From positions 29,660 through 93,659 of the forward strand of contig CAKSAJ010000011.1 in NCBI GenBank assembly GCA_934435195.1: a stretch of DNA of 64,000 bases. The letters are read 5' to 3'. Made by a program: the position numbers and the translations under genes. Source of the stretch: an uncultured Schaedlerella sp. (lineage in GTDB: Bacteria; Bacillota; Clostridia; Lachnospirales; Lachnospiraceae). The notes beneath the pieces are model-generated. The model had not been told where the DNA came from and made no database searches. It saw nothing but the letters and a program-made list of their open reading frames with translations. Positions 8,972 through 17,167 of this stretch are shown here, piece by piece (position 1 is the first letter of the stretch; every line of letters starts with the position of its first letter).

Positions 8972-9003
8972 AGAGCCAGAAAACCCCGTCCCTAACCGGC
9001 TCT
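8972..9003. repeat. Degenerate copy of the GGGACGG hairpin repeat family
   Basis: AGAGCC (8972-8977) and GGCTCT (8998-9003) enclose AACCCCGTCCCTAAC. That core matches one arm of the large hairpins at 56.9, 58.4 and 59.9 kb. The partner arm is missing, so this looks like a remnant. Confidence 0.5.
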
Positions 9004-9019
9004 CGTTCAAGTCGAGCAG

Positions 9020-9098
9020 CCGCGAGACTTGGCGCGTGATTCTGGTCAGCGTAAGCTGATACATTCTTTACAGAATCACTGCGCATCCTCGCGGAGCG
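9020..9098. repeat. Dispersed long palindromic repeat, copy 1
   Basis: A nested imperfect palindrome: CCGCGAG (9020-9026)/CTCGCGG (9088-9094) outside, GTGATTCTG (9036-9044)/CAGAATCAC (9071-9079) inside, and CAGC/GCTG at the tip. A reverse-oriented copy lies at 45035-45105 and shares blocks of 25 and 28 identical bases. Both copies abut a separate perfect hairpin. It carries no coding potential. Confidence 0.75.
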
Positions 9099-9131
9099 TT
9101 TATCTCAGTCGTCGACTGAGATAAACTTTTT
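9098..9131. terminator. Strong hairpin terminator upstream of hom
   Basis: GTTTATCTCAGTCG (9098-9111) and CGACTGAGATAAAC (9113-9126) form a 14-bp perfect inverted repeat around one base, followed by TTTTT. It directly follows the dispersed palindrome. The stem could also act on the other strand, but the T-run suits + strand transcripts. Confidence 0.75.
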
Positions 9132-9258
9132 AAAAATTGTACTAGTATTTTTAAAATACCTGTGATACAATACACAAAATGCAGCGGGGTAAAGTGTTAA
9201 AGCATTAACAGATTCGAAAGACTTCGTGAAGTATTTATAGTAGTCAGGAGAAGAAAAC

Positions 9259-10542
9259 ATGAATACAAAAAAGATAAAAGTAGCATTATTAGGAGTTGGT
9301 ACAGTTGGTACTGGTGTATATAAATTAATTCAGCGTCGTGCTGATGTTATGGTTCGGACAATTGGAGCAGAGATGGAAGTAAGCAAGATTCTTGTCCATA
9401 ATCTGAACAAGCAACGTGAAGGTATCGATGCCTCACTTTTGACGGACAATTGGCAGGAGATTGTAAATGATCCGGAAATTCAGATTATCGTAGAAGTGAT
9501 GGGTGGGATTGAGCCGGCGAGAACGATGATCCTTGAAGCATTGCATGCAGGAAAGCATGTTGTGACTGCGAATAAGGATCTCTTAGCTGCACATGGAAAA
9601 GAATTGTTGGATGCTGCAGAAGAAAAGCATTGCGATCTGTTGTTTGAGGCAGCAGTTGCAGGTGGAATTCCAATTATCCGGCCATTGAAGCAGTGTCTTG
9701 CGGGAAATGAGATCGATGAAGTGATCGGTATTGTAAATGGTACGACAAATTATATTTTAACAAAGATGTTTGAAGAGAATATGAGCTTTGAAGAAGCACT
9801 GGCTAAGGCTACAGAGCTTGGATATGCGGAGGCTGATCCGACAGCAGATGTAGAAGGTCTGGATGCAGGACGTAAGGTTGCGATCATGGCATCGATCGCA
9901 TTTCATTCAAGGGTTATATTTGACGATGTCTATACAGAAGGAATCACAAAGATTACTTCAGATGATATTGCATATGCAAAAGAATTTGACAGCGTGATCA
10001 AATTACTTGGTGTTGCACATAATACGGAGGGCGGAATTGAAGTCGGGGTCTATCCGATGCTGTTGAACAAAGAGCATCCTCTGGCATCCGTAAGAGATTC
10101 TTTTAATGCGGTATTTGTACATGGAGATGCAGTAGATGATGCAATGTTCTATGGACGTGGAGCAGGAGAGCTTCCTACAGCGAGTGCAGTTATGGGAGAT
10201 ATCATTGATGTTGCAAGAAATATTGCATATGGATGCAATGGCCGAATCAGTTGTACATGTTATAGAGAAACACCGATCAAAAAGTTTGATGAGGTAGAAA
10301 ATAAGTTTTTCCTTCGTATGCAGGTGAAGAACCAGCCGGGTGTACTTGCAAGTATTGCAACCGTATTTGGAAGCCATGGCGTAAGTATTGCAAGAGTTGT
10401 TCAGAAGCATATAAAAGGAGAGCAGGCCGAGCTTGTTATCGTAACAGATAAGGTGAGAGAAGATTATTTGAAAAATGCACTGGAACAGTTGAGAGATATT
10501 GAAAATATTTTTGAAATCAGCAGCGTGATCCGAGAATATTAG
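9259..10542 (+). CDS. hom: Homoserine dehydrogenase
   Basis: NAD(P)H-dependent reduction of aspartate semialdehyde to homoserine, the branch point to threonine, methionine and isoleucine. It is 427 residues: Rossmann motif LLGVGTVGTGVYKLI at about 10-24, catalytic core with GIVNGTTNYILTKM and GYAEADPTADVEGLDAGRK, and a C-terminal ACT domain (about 350-425, NQPGVLASIATVFGSHGVSI) expected to give threonine feedback control. RBS AGGAGAAG precedes ATG 9259. The gene appears single, isolated by the terminator upstream. A possible -10 (TACAAT, 9166-9171) has no convincing -35. Confidence 0.96.
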   Translation: MNTKKIKVALLGVGTVGTGVYKLIQRRADVMVRTIGAEMEVSKILVHNLNKQREGIDASLLTDNWQEIVNDPEIQIIVEVMGGIEPARTMILEALHAGKHVVTANKDLLAAHGKELLDAAEEKHCDLLFEAAVAGGIPIIRPLKQCLAGNEIDEVIGIVNGTTNYILTKMFEENMSFEEALAKATELGYAEADPTADVEGLDAGRKVAIMASIAFHSRVIFDDVYTEGITKITSDDIAYAKEFDSVIKLLGVAHNTEGGIEVGVYPMLLNKEHPLASVRDSFNAVFVHGDAVDDAMFYGRGAGELPTASAVMGDIIDVARNIAYGCNGRISCTCYRETPIKKFDEVENKFFLRMQVKNQPGVLASIATVFGSHGVSIARVVQKHIKGEQAELVIVTDKVREDYLKNALEQLRDIENIFEISSVIREY

Positions 10543-10623
10543 GAGATTATAAAACTTAAGATAAATAAAGAATTTGCTTTGGATAAAAATGGTTAGTTAC
10601 AACAAACTTCTTCGTGAGATTTA

Positions 10624-10652
10624 TTTACAAAAAGAAAAAACTGTGTTATAAC
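10624..10652 (+). promoter_or_regulatory. Promoter of the thyA-folA-znu operon
   Basis: TTTACA at 10624-10629, 17-bp spacer, TATAAC at 10647-10652. Predicted start is about 10659, giving a leader of about 115 nt that contains the inverted repeat at 10694-10737. Confidence 0.65.
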
Positions 10653-10693
10653 TTAATATAGCAAGCTAGCGAATGTATAGCAACAAAAGCTGT

Positions 10694-10737
10694 GCTCACA
10701 GAAAAACACCATAGCAAGTAGATGTTTTTCTGTGAGC
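10694..10737. other. Perfect 14-bp inverted repeat in the thyA leader
   Basis: GCTCACAGAAAAAC (10694-10707) and GTTTTTCTGTGAGC (10724-10737) are separated by a 16-nt loop. There is no T-run after the stem, so it is not a normal terminator for the + strand. It could be a leader structure or a hom-side processing/termination hairpin, and it is the dominant fold before thyA. Confidence 0.6.
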
Positions 10738-10774
10738 CTTATTCATGTGAAGAGGCCAAAGGAGGAAGTTTATA

Positions 10775-11623
10775 ATGAGTTATGCAGATAAAGTATTTAT
10801 CGATATGTGTAAAGATATTATAGAGAACGGGACAAGTACAGAAGGCGAGAAAGTGCGTCCGGTGTGGGAGGACGGCACATCTGCTTATACGATTAAAAAG
10901 TTTGGTGTGGTGAATCGATATGATTTATCGAAAGAATTTCCGGCACTGACACTGAGAAGAACAGGAATTAAGAGTTGTACAGATGAGCTTCTCTGGATCT
11001 GGCAGAAGAAGTCGAATAATATCCATGATCTGAACAGTCACATCTGGGACAGCTGGGCGGATGAGGATGGCTCAATCGGAAAAGCATACGGATATCAGAT
11101 GCAGGTGAAGCACCAGTATAAAGAAGGTATGATGGATCAGGTGGACCGCGTGATCTATGATTTGAAGAACAATCCGTACAGCCGTCGTATTATGACAAAT
11201 ATTTATGTGCATCAGGATCTGCATGAGATGAATCTGTATCCATGTGCATATAGTATGACATTTAATGTGACAAAGGAAGCAGGAAGCGATAAGCTTACTT
11301 TGAACGGAATTCTCAATCAGCGTTCACAGGATGTTTTGGCAGCAAATAACTGGAACGTTTGTCAGTATGCAGTTCTTTTACACATGCTGGCACAGGTTTG
11401 TGATATGAAGGTAGGAGAATTTGTACATGTCATTGCAGATGCACATATTTATGACAGACATGTGCCGCTTATCAAGGAACTGATATCAAGAGAGCCGCTT
11501 CCGGCACCGACATTCTGGTTAAATCCGGAAGTAAAAGATTTTTATGATTTCACACCGGATGATGTAAGACTGGATAATTATGAAACACATCCACAGATTA
11601 AAAATATTCCGATAGCAGTGTAG
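10775..11623 (+). CDS. thyA: Thymidylate synthase, divergent ThyA family
   Basis: Converts dUMP to dTMP using methylene-tetrahydrofolate. At 282 residues, the recognisable signatures are the nucleophile cysteine in NLYPCAYSMTF (about 150), QRSQDVLAANNWNV (about 188-201) and ADAHIYDRH (about 226). The usual histidine after the catalytic cysteine (PCH in E. coli ThyA) is alanine here; the RSxD, Asn and HxY residues are kept. RBS GGAGG lies upstream of ATG 10775. The next gene, folA, starts 13 nt after the stop and recycles the dihydrofolate made here. Confidence 0.93.
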   Translation: MSYADKVFIDMCKDIIENGTSTEGEKVRPVWEDGTSAYTIKKFGVVNRYDLSKEFPALTLRRTGIKSCTDELLWIWQKKSNNIHDLNSHIWDSWADEDGSIGKAYGYQMQVKHQYKEGMMDQVDRVIYDLKNNPYSRRIMTNIYVHQDLHEMNLYPCAYSMTFNVTKEAGSDKLTLNGILNQRSQDVLAANNWNVCQYAVLLHMLAQVCDMKVGEFVHVIADAHIYDRHVPLIKELISREPLPAPTFWLNPEVKDFYDFTPDDVRLDNYETHPQIKNIPIAV

Positions 11624-11636
11624 GAGGTTTTAGATA

Positions 11637-12125
11637 ATGAATGCAATAGCAGCAGTAGATGCGAATTGGGCAATAGGAAATAAAAACAGACTTTTAACAA
11701 GTATTCCGGCGGATATGAAGTTTTTCAGAGAGAAGACGATGGGACATGTTGTTGTGATGGGAAGAAAAACTTTGGAAAGCTTTCCAAACGGACTGCCTCT
11801 TAAGAACAGAGTTAATATCGTGTTGACAGCAAACCGTTCTTATAAGGTGAAAGATGCGATTATCGTGCATACAAAAGAAGAATTGTTGGAAGAATTAAAA
11901 AAATATGATTCAAATGAGCTGTATGTAATCGGAGGGGGAAGCATTTATGAGATGCTGATCCCATATTGTGATACAGCGTATATCACAAAGATCGATCATG
12001 CATATGCAGCAGATACGTATTTCCCAAATCTGGATCAGATGGATGAATGGGAGATGACGGAGGTCAGTGAGGAGCAGACTTGTTTTGATTTGGAATATGT
12101 ATTCGCAAAATATGAACGAAAATAA
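11637..12125 (+). CDS. folA: Dihydrofolate reductase
   Basis: NADPH-dependent reduction of dihydrofolate to tetrahydrofolate, the partner of thymidylate synthase. It is 162 residues with the classical DHFR layout: MNAIAAVDANWAIGNKNRLL at the N-terminus, VVVMGRKTLESFP at about 38-50, and YVIGGGSIYEMLIPYCDTAYITKI at about 95-118 (a family signature, cited in part). RBS GGAGG is at 11613-11617 in the preceding stop region. Its last 14 nt overlap the start of the zinc-binding lipoprotein gene, so translation of the two is probably linked. Confidence 0.95.
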   Translation: MNAIAAVDANWAIGNKNRLLTSIPADMKFFREKTMGHVVVMGRKTLESFPNGLPLKNRVNIVLTANRSYKVKDAIIVHTKEELLEELKKYDSNELYVIGGGSIYEMLIPYCDTAYITKIDHAYAADTYFPNLDQMDEWEMTEVSEEQTCFDLEYVFAKYERK

Positions 12126-13203
12126 TCAAAAAAGAAATAAAAAGAATAAAAAATATTTTATATTCAGAGGTGTTAGTATACTCTGTACAATCGTATTTCT
12201 GGTCAGTGGATTATGTGGCTGCACAGCAGGTGGCAATGGAGAAGAAAATCTTCCAAAAGACCAGAAGAAGCTTCAAGTCGTGACAACTATTTTCCCACAG
12301 TACGATTTTGTACGGCAGATAGCGGGAGATAATGTGTCACTTACCATGCTTTTGAAACCAGGAGAGGAGACACATTCTTACGAACCGACTCCACAGGATA
12401 TCATTGCGATTCAGAATGCAGACTTGTTTATTTATGTCGGCGGAGAGAATGACGAGTGGGTGGAAGATATTTTGGAATCACCGGAGATGGAAGATGTAAA
12501 AAGGCTTCGTTTAGTAGATTGTGTTGGAAATATTCTTGCAGAAGAGCATGTGGAAGGAATGAAGGAAGAGCGTGGGCATTCCCATGAAGATGAGGAAGAA
12601 GAGAGCCACGATGAAGAGGAACATTTTCTTCATTCTGCAGAAGAAACGGAAGAAGAGCATAATGAGCATGTACACACAATGGATGAGCATGTCTGGACAT
12701 CACCGGGCAATGCAATTGACATCGTAGAGCATATCACAGAGGAATTATGTTCTTTGGATCCAGAGCATGGACAGACATACAAAGATAATGCAGAAGCATA
12801 TGAGGCACAGTTGAAAGAACTGGACACAGAGTTTCGAGATGTAGTGGAAAATGCGAAGAATCATACACTTTTGTTTGGAGACCGTTTTCCGTTTCGATAT
12901 TTTGCGGCAGAGTATGGACTGGATTATTATGCGGCATTTTCTGGCTGTGCATCAGATACAGAACCGAGTGCGGCAACAATGGCATTTCTGATTAATAAGG
13001 TGAAAGAAGAACAGATCCCGGTCGTGCTGAAGATGGAGCTTAGTAATGATAATATTGCAAATGCGATTGCAGAGGCGTGTGATGTGCCGGTGAAGGTGTT
13101 TTACAGCAGTCATAATATTAGTGCTAAGCAGTTTGAAGCGGGAGTAACTTATTTGGATTTAATGAAAGAAAATGTAGAAACGTTAAAGGAGGCTTTGAGA
13201 TAA
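12112..13203 (+). CDS. znuA: Zinc ABC transporter substrate-binding lipoprotein
   Basis: Extracellular metal-capture subunit (TroA/ZnuA family). From ATG 12112 it is 363 residues: basic N-region, hydrophobic signal segment and lipobox LCGC near residue 36, giving membrane anchoring. The His/Asp/Glu-rich stretch at about 150-195 (GHSHEDEEEE, HNEHVHTMDEH) is the zinc-binding loop seen in zinc-specific members. Ligand motifs GEETHSYEPTPQD and LFGDRFPFRY are present. Alternative starts are ATG 12097 and GTG 12067, the latter 3 nt after GGAGG. Its start overlaps folA, and its stop overlaps znuC (TAATG). Confidence 0.88.
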   Translation: MNENNQKRNKKNKKYFIFRGVSILCTIVFLVSGLCGCTAGGNGEENLPKDQKKLQVVTTIFPQYDFVRQIAGDNVSLTMLLKPGEETHSYEPTPQDIIAIQNADLFIYVGGENDEWVEDILESPEMEDVKRLRLVDCVGNILAEEHVEGMKEERGHSHEDEEEESHDEEEHFLHSAEETEEEHNEHVHTMDEHVWTSPGNAIDIVEHITEELCSLDPEHGQTYKDNAEAYEAQLKELDTEFRDVVENAKNHTLLFGDRFPFRYFAAEYGLDYYAAFSGCASDTEPSAATMAFLINKVKEEQIPVVLKMELSNDNIANAIAEACDVPVKVFYSSHNISAKQFEAGVTYLDLMKENVETLKEALR

Positions 13204-13970
13204 TGGCTTTGATTCAATGTGAAAATATATCAATTGCATACGAAGGTCAGACGGTCATTGAGGATTTATCATTTCAGATGAATCAAGGGGATTATCTTTG
13301 TATTGTCGGGGAAAATGGTTCCGGCAAGAGTACTTTAGTCAAGAGCCTTTTAGGGTTAAAGAGTCCGTCGAAAGGGAAAATTATTTTCGGAGATGGATTG
13401 CTTCAAAGAGAGATTGGGTACCTTCCACAGCAAAATGATGTGCAGAAGGATTTCCCGGCAAGTGTGTATGAAGTAGTGTTGTCAGGACGGCTAAATGGAC
13501 GCGGATTTCATCCGTTTTATAAAGCAGAGGACAAGAAACAGGCAAAAGAAAATATGCAGCTTTTAGGAATCGATGATCTTGCAAGAAGCTGTTTTCGAGA
13601 TTTGTCCGGCGGACAGAAGCAGAGAGTTCTGCTCGCAAGAGCTTTGTGTGCGACAAAGAAGCTTCTTCTTTTGGATGAGCCGGTGACAGGACTTGATCCG
13701 ATCGTGACAGCAGAGTTTTATCAACTGATCAAAGAGATAAATCAGAAGTCAGGAATTGCTGTTGTGATGGTCTCTCACGATATTGAGAGTGCACTTCGGG
13801 ATGCGACACATATTTTACATTTGCAGGAAAATGCAAGATTTTTCGGGACGACAGAGGATTATAAGAAGAGTGCTGTCGGCAGACAATATATTAAAAGCGG
13901 ACAGATTGATGTTCAGGAAGCGGTAGTAGAGGAACGGCTGAAACGGATGGAAGGGGGAGATAAGTCATGA
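13203..13970 (+). CDS. znuC: Zinc ABC transporter ATP-binding protein
   Basis: A 255-residue ABC ATPase energising the zinc importer. Walker A is GENGSGKST (about 38-46), the signature is LSGGQKQRVLLARAL (about 137-151), Walker B is LLLLDEP, and the H-loop is MVSHDIE. It overlaps znuA by one base and znuB by four (ATGA), which is typical of translationally coupled transporter subunits. Substrate assignment rests on the histidine-rich binding protein next door; manganese or other divalent metals are the main alternative. Confidence 0.92.
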   Translation: MALIQCENISIAYEGQTVIEDLSFQMNQGDYLCIVGENGSGKSTLVKSLLGLKSPSKGKIIFGDGLLQREIGYLPQQNDVQKDFPASVYEVVLSGRLNGRGFHPFYKAEDKKQAKENMQLLGIDDLARSCFRDLSGGQKQRVLLARALCATKKLLLLDEPVTGLDPIVTAEFYQLIKEINQKSGIAVVMVSHDIESALRDATHILHLQENARFFGTTEDYKKSAVGRQYIKSGQIDVQEAVVEERLKRMEGGDKS

Positions 13971-14785
13971 ATACAATGATTGAGATGCTTTCCTATCCAT
14001 TTATGGTAAGGGCGTTTACAGTAGGAATTCTGGTCTCTTTATGTTCCGCACTTTTGGGTGTGAGCCTGGTATTAAAGCGGTATTCGATGATAGGAGATGG
14101 CCTGTCACACGTAGGATTTGGCGCACTGGCAGTTGCAGCAGCGTTAAATGTGGCACCATTGGCGGTCGCAATTCCGGTCGTTATCATTGCGGCGATACTT
14201 CTTCTTAGAGTGAACAGCAGCAGTGTGCTAAAAGGTGATTCAGCGATCGCACTGATTTCTACCAGTGCACTTGCAATCGGTGTTATGGTAATATCCATGA
14301 CAACAGGAATGAATACAGATGTTTACAATTACATGTTTGGAAGTATTCTTGCTATGAGTGCAGAGGATGTCCGCATGAGTGTGGTTTTATCGGTAGTCGT
14401 ACTATTGTTGTATATATTTTTCTATAATAAAATATTTGCGATTACATTTGATGAAACATTTGCAAAAGCAACAGGTGTGAAAGCTGATTTATATAATACA
14501 TTGATCGCAGTTCTGACTGCTGTGACAATCGTGCTTGGAATGAGAATGATGGGAACATTGCTGATTTCCAGTCTGATCATATTTCCGGCACTTACATCTA
14601 TGCGAGTCTGCAAGACATTTCGAGGAGTGATTGTAAATTCAGCGATTATTTCTGTTGTGTGCTTCTGCATTGGCATTTCGGTGTCATACTTTTTTGCAAC
14701 TCCGGCAGGAGCCAGTGTGGTTGTTGTAAATCTGGCATTTCTTGGTATTTATACAATAATCGGATTTATCAGACAGCGAAAATAA
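13967..14785 (+). CDS. znuB: Zinc ABC transporter permease
   Basis: A 272-residue integral membrane subunit of the ABC-3 family (ZnuB/TroC/AdcB), with about eight hydrophobic segments. Family features include ALLGVSLVLKRYSMIGDGLSH near residue 24 (cited in part as a 20-residue region) and MRMMGTLLISSLIIFPALTS near 190. The start overlaps the end of znuC by ATGA. Together with znuA and znuC it forms a complete importer. Being cotranscribed with thyA-folA would link metal uptake to thymidylate supply; whether that is functional or accidental is unknown. Confidence 0.92.
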   Translation: MNTMIEMLSYPFMVRAFTVGILVSLCSALLGVSLVLKRYSMIGDGLSHVGFGALAVAAALNVAPLAVAIPVVIIAAILLLRVNSSSVLKGDSAIALISTSALAIGVMVISMTTGMNTDVYNYMFGSILAMSAEDVRMSVVLSVVVLLLYIFFYNKIFAITFDETFAKATGVKADLYNTLIAVLTAVTIVLGMRMMGTLLISSLIIFPALTSMRVCKTFRGVIVNSAIISVVCFCIGISVSYFFATPAGASVVVVNLAFLGIYTIIGFIRQRK

Positions 14786-14825
14786 CGTTTGCAAACAGGA
14801 CGTTTTTATAAAGGGAGGTTTTTCT

Positions 14826-16544
14826 ATGAAACAGATTTCAGGTAATAAGTTATTAGTAAAAGCATTGAAAGAAGAAGGGGTAGATACATTATTTGGTTAT
14901 CCTGGGGCTTGTACGATCGATATCAGTGATGAGCTTTATAAACAGGATGATATACGTGTGATCCTGCCTCGACATGAGCAGGCTTTGGTTCATGCTGCCG
15001 ACGCATATGCCCGTACAACAGGCAAAGTCGGAGTCTGTCTTGTGACAAGCGGACCGGGAGCGACGAACCTTGTAACAGGTCTTGCAACAGCAAACTATGA
15101 CAGTGTGCCATTGGTTTGTTTTACAGGTCAGGTTTCAAGACATTTGATCGGAAATGATGCTTTTCAGGAAGTAGATATCGTGGGTATTACAAGAAGTATT
15201 ACGAAGTATGGTGTTACTGTCCATAAACGTGAGGACCTGGGACGTATTATCAAAGAAGCCTTTTATATAGCAAGAACAGGAAAACCGGGTCCGGTACTGA
15301 TTGACCTTCCGAAAGATGTTATGGCAGAGCTTGGAAGTGCAGAGTACCCGAAATCTGTAAATATCCGTGGCTACAAACCGACTACGTCTGTTCATATCGG
15401 ACAGCTGAAACGAGCTTTGAAAATGCTTGGAAAAGCAGAGCGCCCATTATTTCTTGCAGGTGGCGGAGTGATCATTGCAGATGCGAAAGAGGCATTTAAA
15501 GAGGTTGTAGAGAAGACAAACGTACCGGTTGTTACAACTGTTATGGGACGTGGTGCGATTCCGACGAACCACCCATTGTTTATTGGAAACCTTGGTATGC
15601 ACGGTGCGTATGCAGCCAATATGGCAGTCAGCGAGTGTGATCTGTTATTTTCTATCGGAACGAGATTTAACGACCGTATTACAGGGAAATTACATGAGTT
15701 TGCCCCACATGCACAAATTGTCCACATAGATATTGATACAGCGGCCATTTCGCGAAATATCCATGTTGATGTACCGATTGTTGCAGATGCAAAAGACGCA
15801 ATTACAAAAATGAATGAATATGTTGTTCCTTGTAAGACGAAGAAATGGCTGGATGAAATTGACGAATGGCAGCATGTACACCCGTTGACGATGAAAAAGC
15901 ATGCAGAAATGGGACCGATGGATATTATCGGGGAGATTAACAGACAGTTTGATGAGGCGATCATTGTAACGGATGTAGGTCAGCATCAGATGTTTGCGGC
16001 ACAGTTTACAGAGATTACAGAGAAGAAGCAGATTATTATGTCAGGCGGACTTGGAACGATGGGATATGGATTTCCGGGAGCAATCGGAGCAAAACTTGGA
16101 AATCCGGATAAGCCGGTCATTATGATCTCAGGTGATGGCGGTATGCAGATGAACATTCAGGAGTTTGCAACTGCAGTATTGGAAGAACTTCCTGTTATCT
16201 TATGTGTATTTAACAATACATATCTTGGAATGGTACGTCAGTGGCAGAAATTATTCTATGGAAAACGTTATGGAATGACAGATTTGCGAGCAGGTGCTTT
16301 GACAAGAAGAACAAATGGAGAAGAAAAGCCGGAGTATACACCGGACTTCATTAAGCTGGCAGAGAGTTATGGTGCAAAGGGTATACGTGTTACGAAAACA
16401 GATGAAATCGCAGCAGCATTTGAAGAAGCTAAGAAAAATACAAAAGTTCCGACATTGATTGAATTTATCATTGATCCGGAAGAAATGGTATTCCCAATGA
16501 TTAAGCCGGGCGGAACATTGGAAGAAATGATCATAGAGTGTTAG
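14826..16544 (+). CDS. ilvB: Acetolactate synthase, large (catalytic) subunit
   Basis: TPP-dependent condensation of pyruvate, the first common step of valine, leucine and isoleucine synthesis. It is 572 residues with three domains: N-terminal pyrimidine-binding (DTLFGYPGACTID, catalytic Glu in PRHEQALVHAADAYAR), central FAD-type domain, and C-terminal PP-binding domain (ISGDGGMQMNIQEFAT near 436). This ordering and the adjacent regulatory subunit distinguish it from a catabolic ALS. RBS GGGAGG precedes ATG 14826. The gap after znuB is only 40 nt, with no T-box or leader peptide visible. Confidence 0.96.
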   Translation: MKQISGNKLLVKALKEEGVDTLFGYPGACTIDISDELYKQDDIRVILPRHEQALVHAADAYARTTGKVGVCLVTSGPGATNLVTGLATANYDSVPLVCFTGQVSRHLIGNDAFQEVDIVGITRSITKYGVTVHKREDLGRIIKEAFYIARTGKPGPVLIDLPKDVMAELGSAEYPKSVNIRGYKPTTSVHIGQLKRALKMLGKAERPLFLAGGGVIIADAKEAFKEVVEKTNVPVVTTVMGRGAIPTNHPLFIGNLGMHGAYAANMAVSECDLLFSIGTRFNDRITGKLHEFAPHAQIVHIDIDTAAISRNIHVDVPIVADAKDAITKMNEYVVPCKTKKWLDEIDEWQHVHPLTMKKHAEMGPMDIIGEINRQFDEAIIVTDVGQHQMFAAQFTEITEKKQIIMSGGLGTMGYGFPGAIGAKLGNPDKPVIMISGDGGMQMNIQEFATAVLEELPVILCVFNNTYLGMVRQWQKLFYGKRYGMTDLRAGALTRRTNGEEKPEYTPDFIKLAESYGAKGIRVTKTDEIAAAFEEAKKNTKVPTLIEFIIDPEEMVFPMIKPGGTLEEMIIEC

Positions 16545-16557
16545 GAGGACTGAAAAA

Positions 16558-17067
16558 ATGGAGAATAGTATAAAGAAAAGATGGATTTCATTGTATGTAG
16601 AAAATCAGGTAGGTGTTCTTTCGAAAATTTCAGGACTCTTTTCCGGAAAGGCATATAACCTGGATAGTCTGACAGTAGGAACAACAGAAGATCCTACTGT
16701 ATCACGAATGACGATCGCAACAGTCAGTGATGATGAAACATTTGAACAGATAAAAAAACAACTCAATCGAATGGTAGAAGTAATCAAAGTAATCGACTTT
16801 ACAGATTTGTTTGTCCGCATGAAAGAGATTTTATATGTAAAGGTTAAGAAATGCAGCAGAGAAGATAAAGCAGAGCTGTTTCGAATTGCAGAGACATATA
16901 AAGCAAAACCGATGGATATCGGAAGAGACAGTCTTTTGATTGAATTTGTTCAGACTGCAACAAAGAATGATGCAGTTATCAAACTGATGAAGGAAGAGTT
17001 CCAGAATATTGAGGTTGTACGTGGCGGAAGTGTTGGAATTGAGTCAATCAGCATGATGGAAAGATAA
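16558..17067 (+). CDS. ilvN: Acetolactate synthase, small (regulatory) subunit
   Basis: Regulatory partner of IlvB, conferring valine feedback inhibition. It is 169 residues with an N-terminal ACT domain (SLYVENQVGVLSKISGLFS, about 10-28) and a second ACT-like half ending GGSVGIESISMMER. The RBS AGGAGG overlaps the ilvB stop, and the start is 13 nt downstream, so the two are expressed together. ilvH is an equivalent name for this family. No other early BCAA genes (ilvC, ilvD) are in the window. Confidence 0.94.
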   Translation: MENSIKKRWISLYVENQVGVLSKISGLFSGKAYNLDSLTVGTTEDPTVSRMTIATVSDDETFEQIKKQLNRMVEVIKVIDFTDLFVRMKEILYVKVKKCSREDKAELFRIAETYKAKPMDIGRDSLLIEFVQTATKNDAVIKLMKEEFQNIEVVRGGSVGIESISMMER

Positions 17068-17094
17068 AAAATTGTAAAAAAACAGAGTGCACTC

Positions 17095-17123
17095 TTGAAT
17101 TTTCTTTTTAATCGTATTATAAT
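17095..17123 (+). promoter_or_regulatory. Promoter of ilvE
   Basis: TTGAAT at 17095-17100, 17-bp spacer, TATAAT at 17118-17123. This gives ilvE its own start site independent of ilvBN. Confidence 0.75.
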
Positions 17124-17167
17124 CGACTAAAGATAGAAAGCTTGATATTGGAATGGAGGAACTACAG

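Noticed and set aside
8832..9086. Minus-strand open frame of 84 codons (QTGFEPATPTLARSYSTS-type end)
   Set aside because: It is the antisense of the tRNA and palindromic repeat; this kind of translation is a common false protein across tRNA genes.
14786..14825. T-box or BCAA leader before ilvB
   Set aside because: The gap is only 40 nt, with no T-box sequence, no Leu/Val/Ile-rich leader peptide and no terminator.
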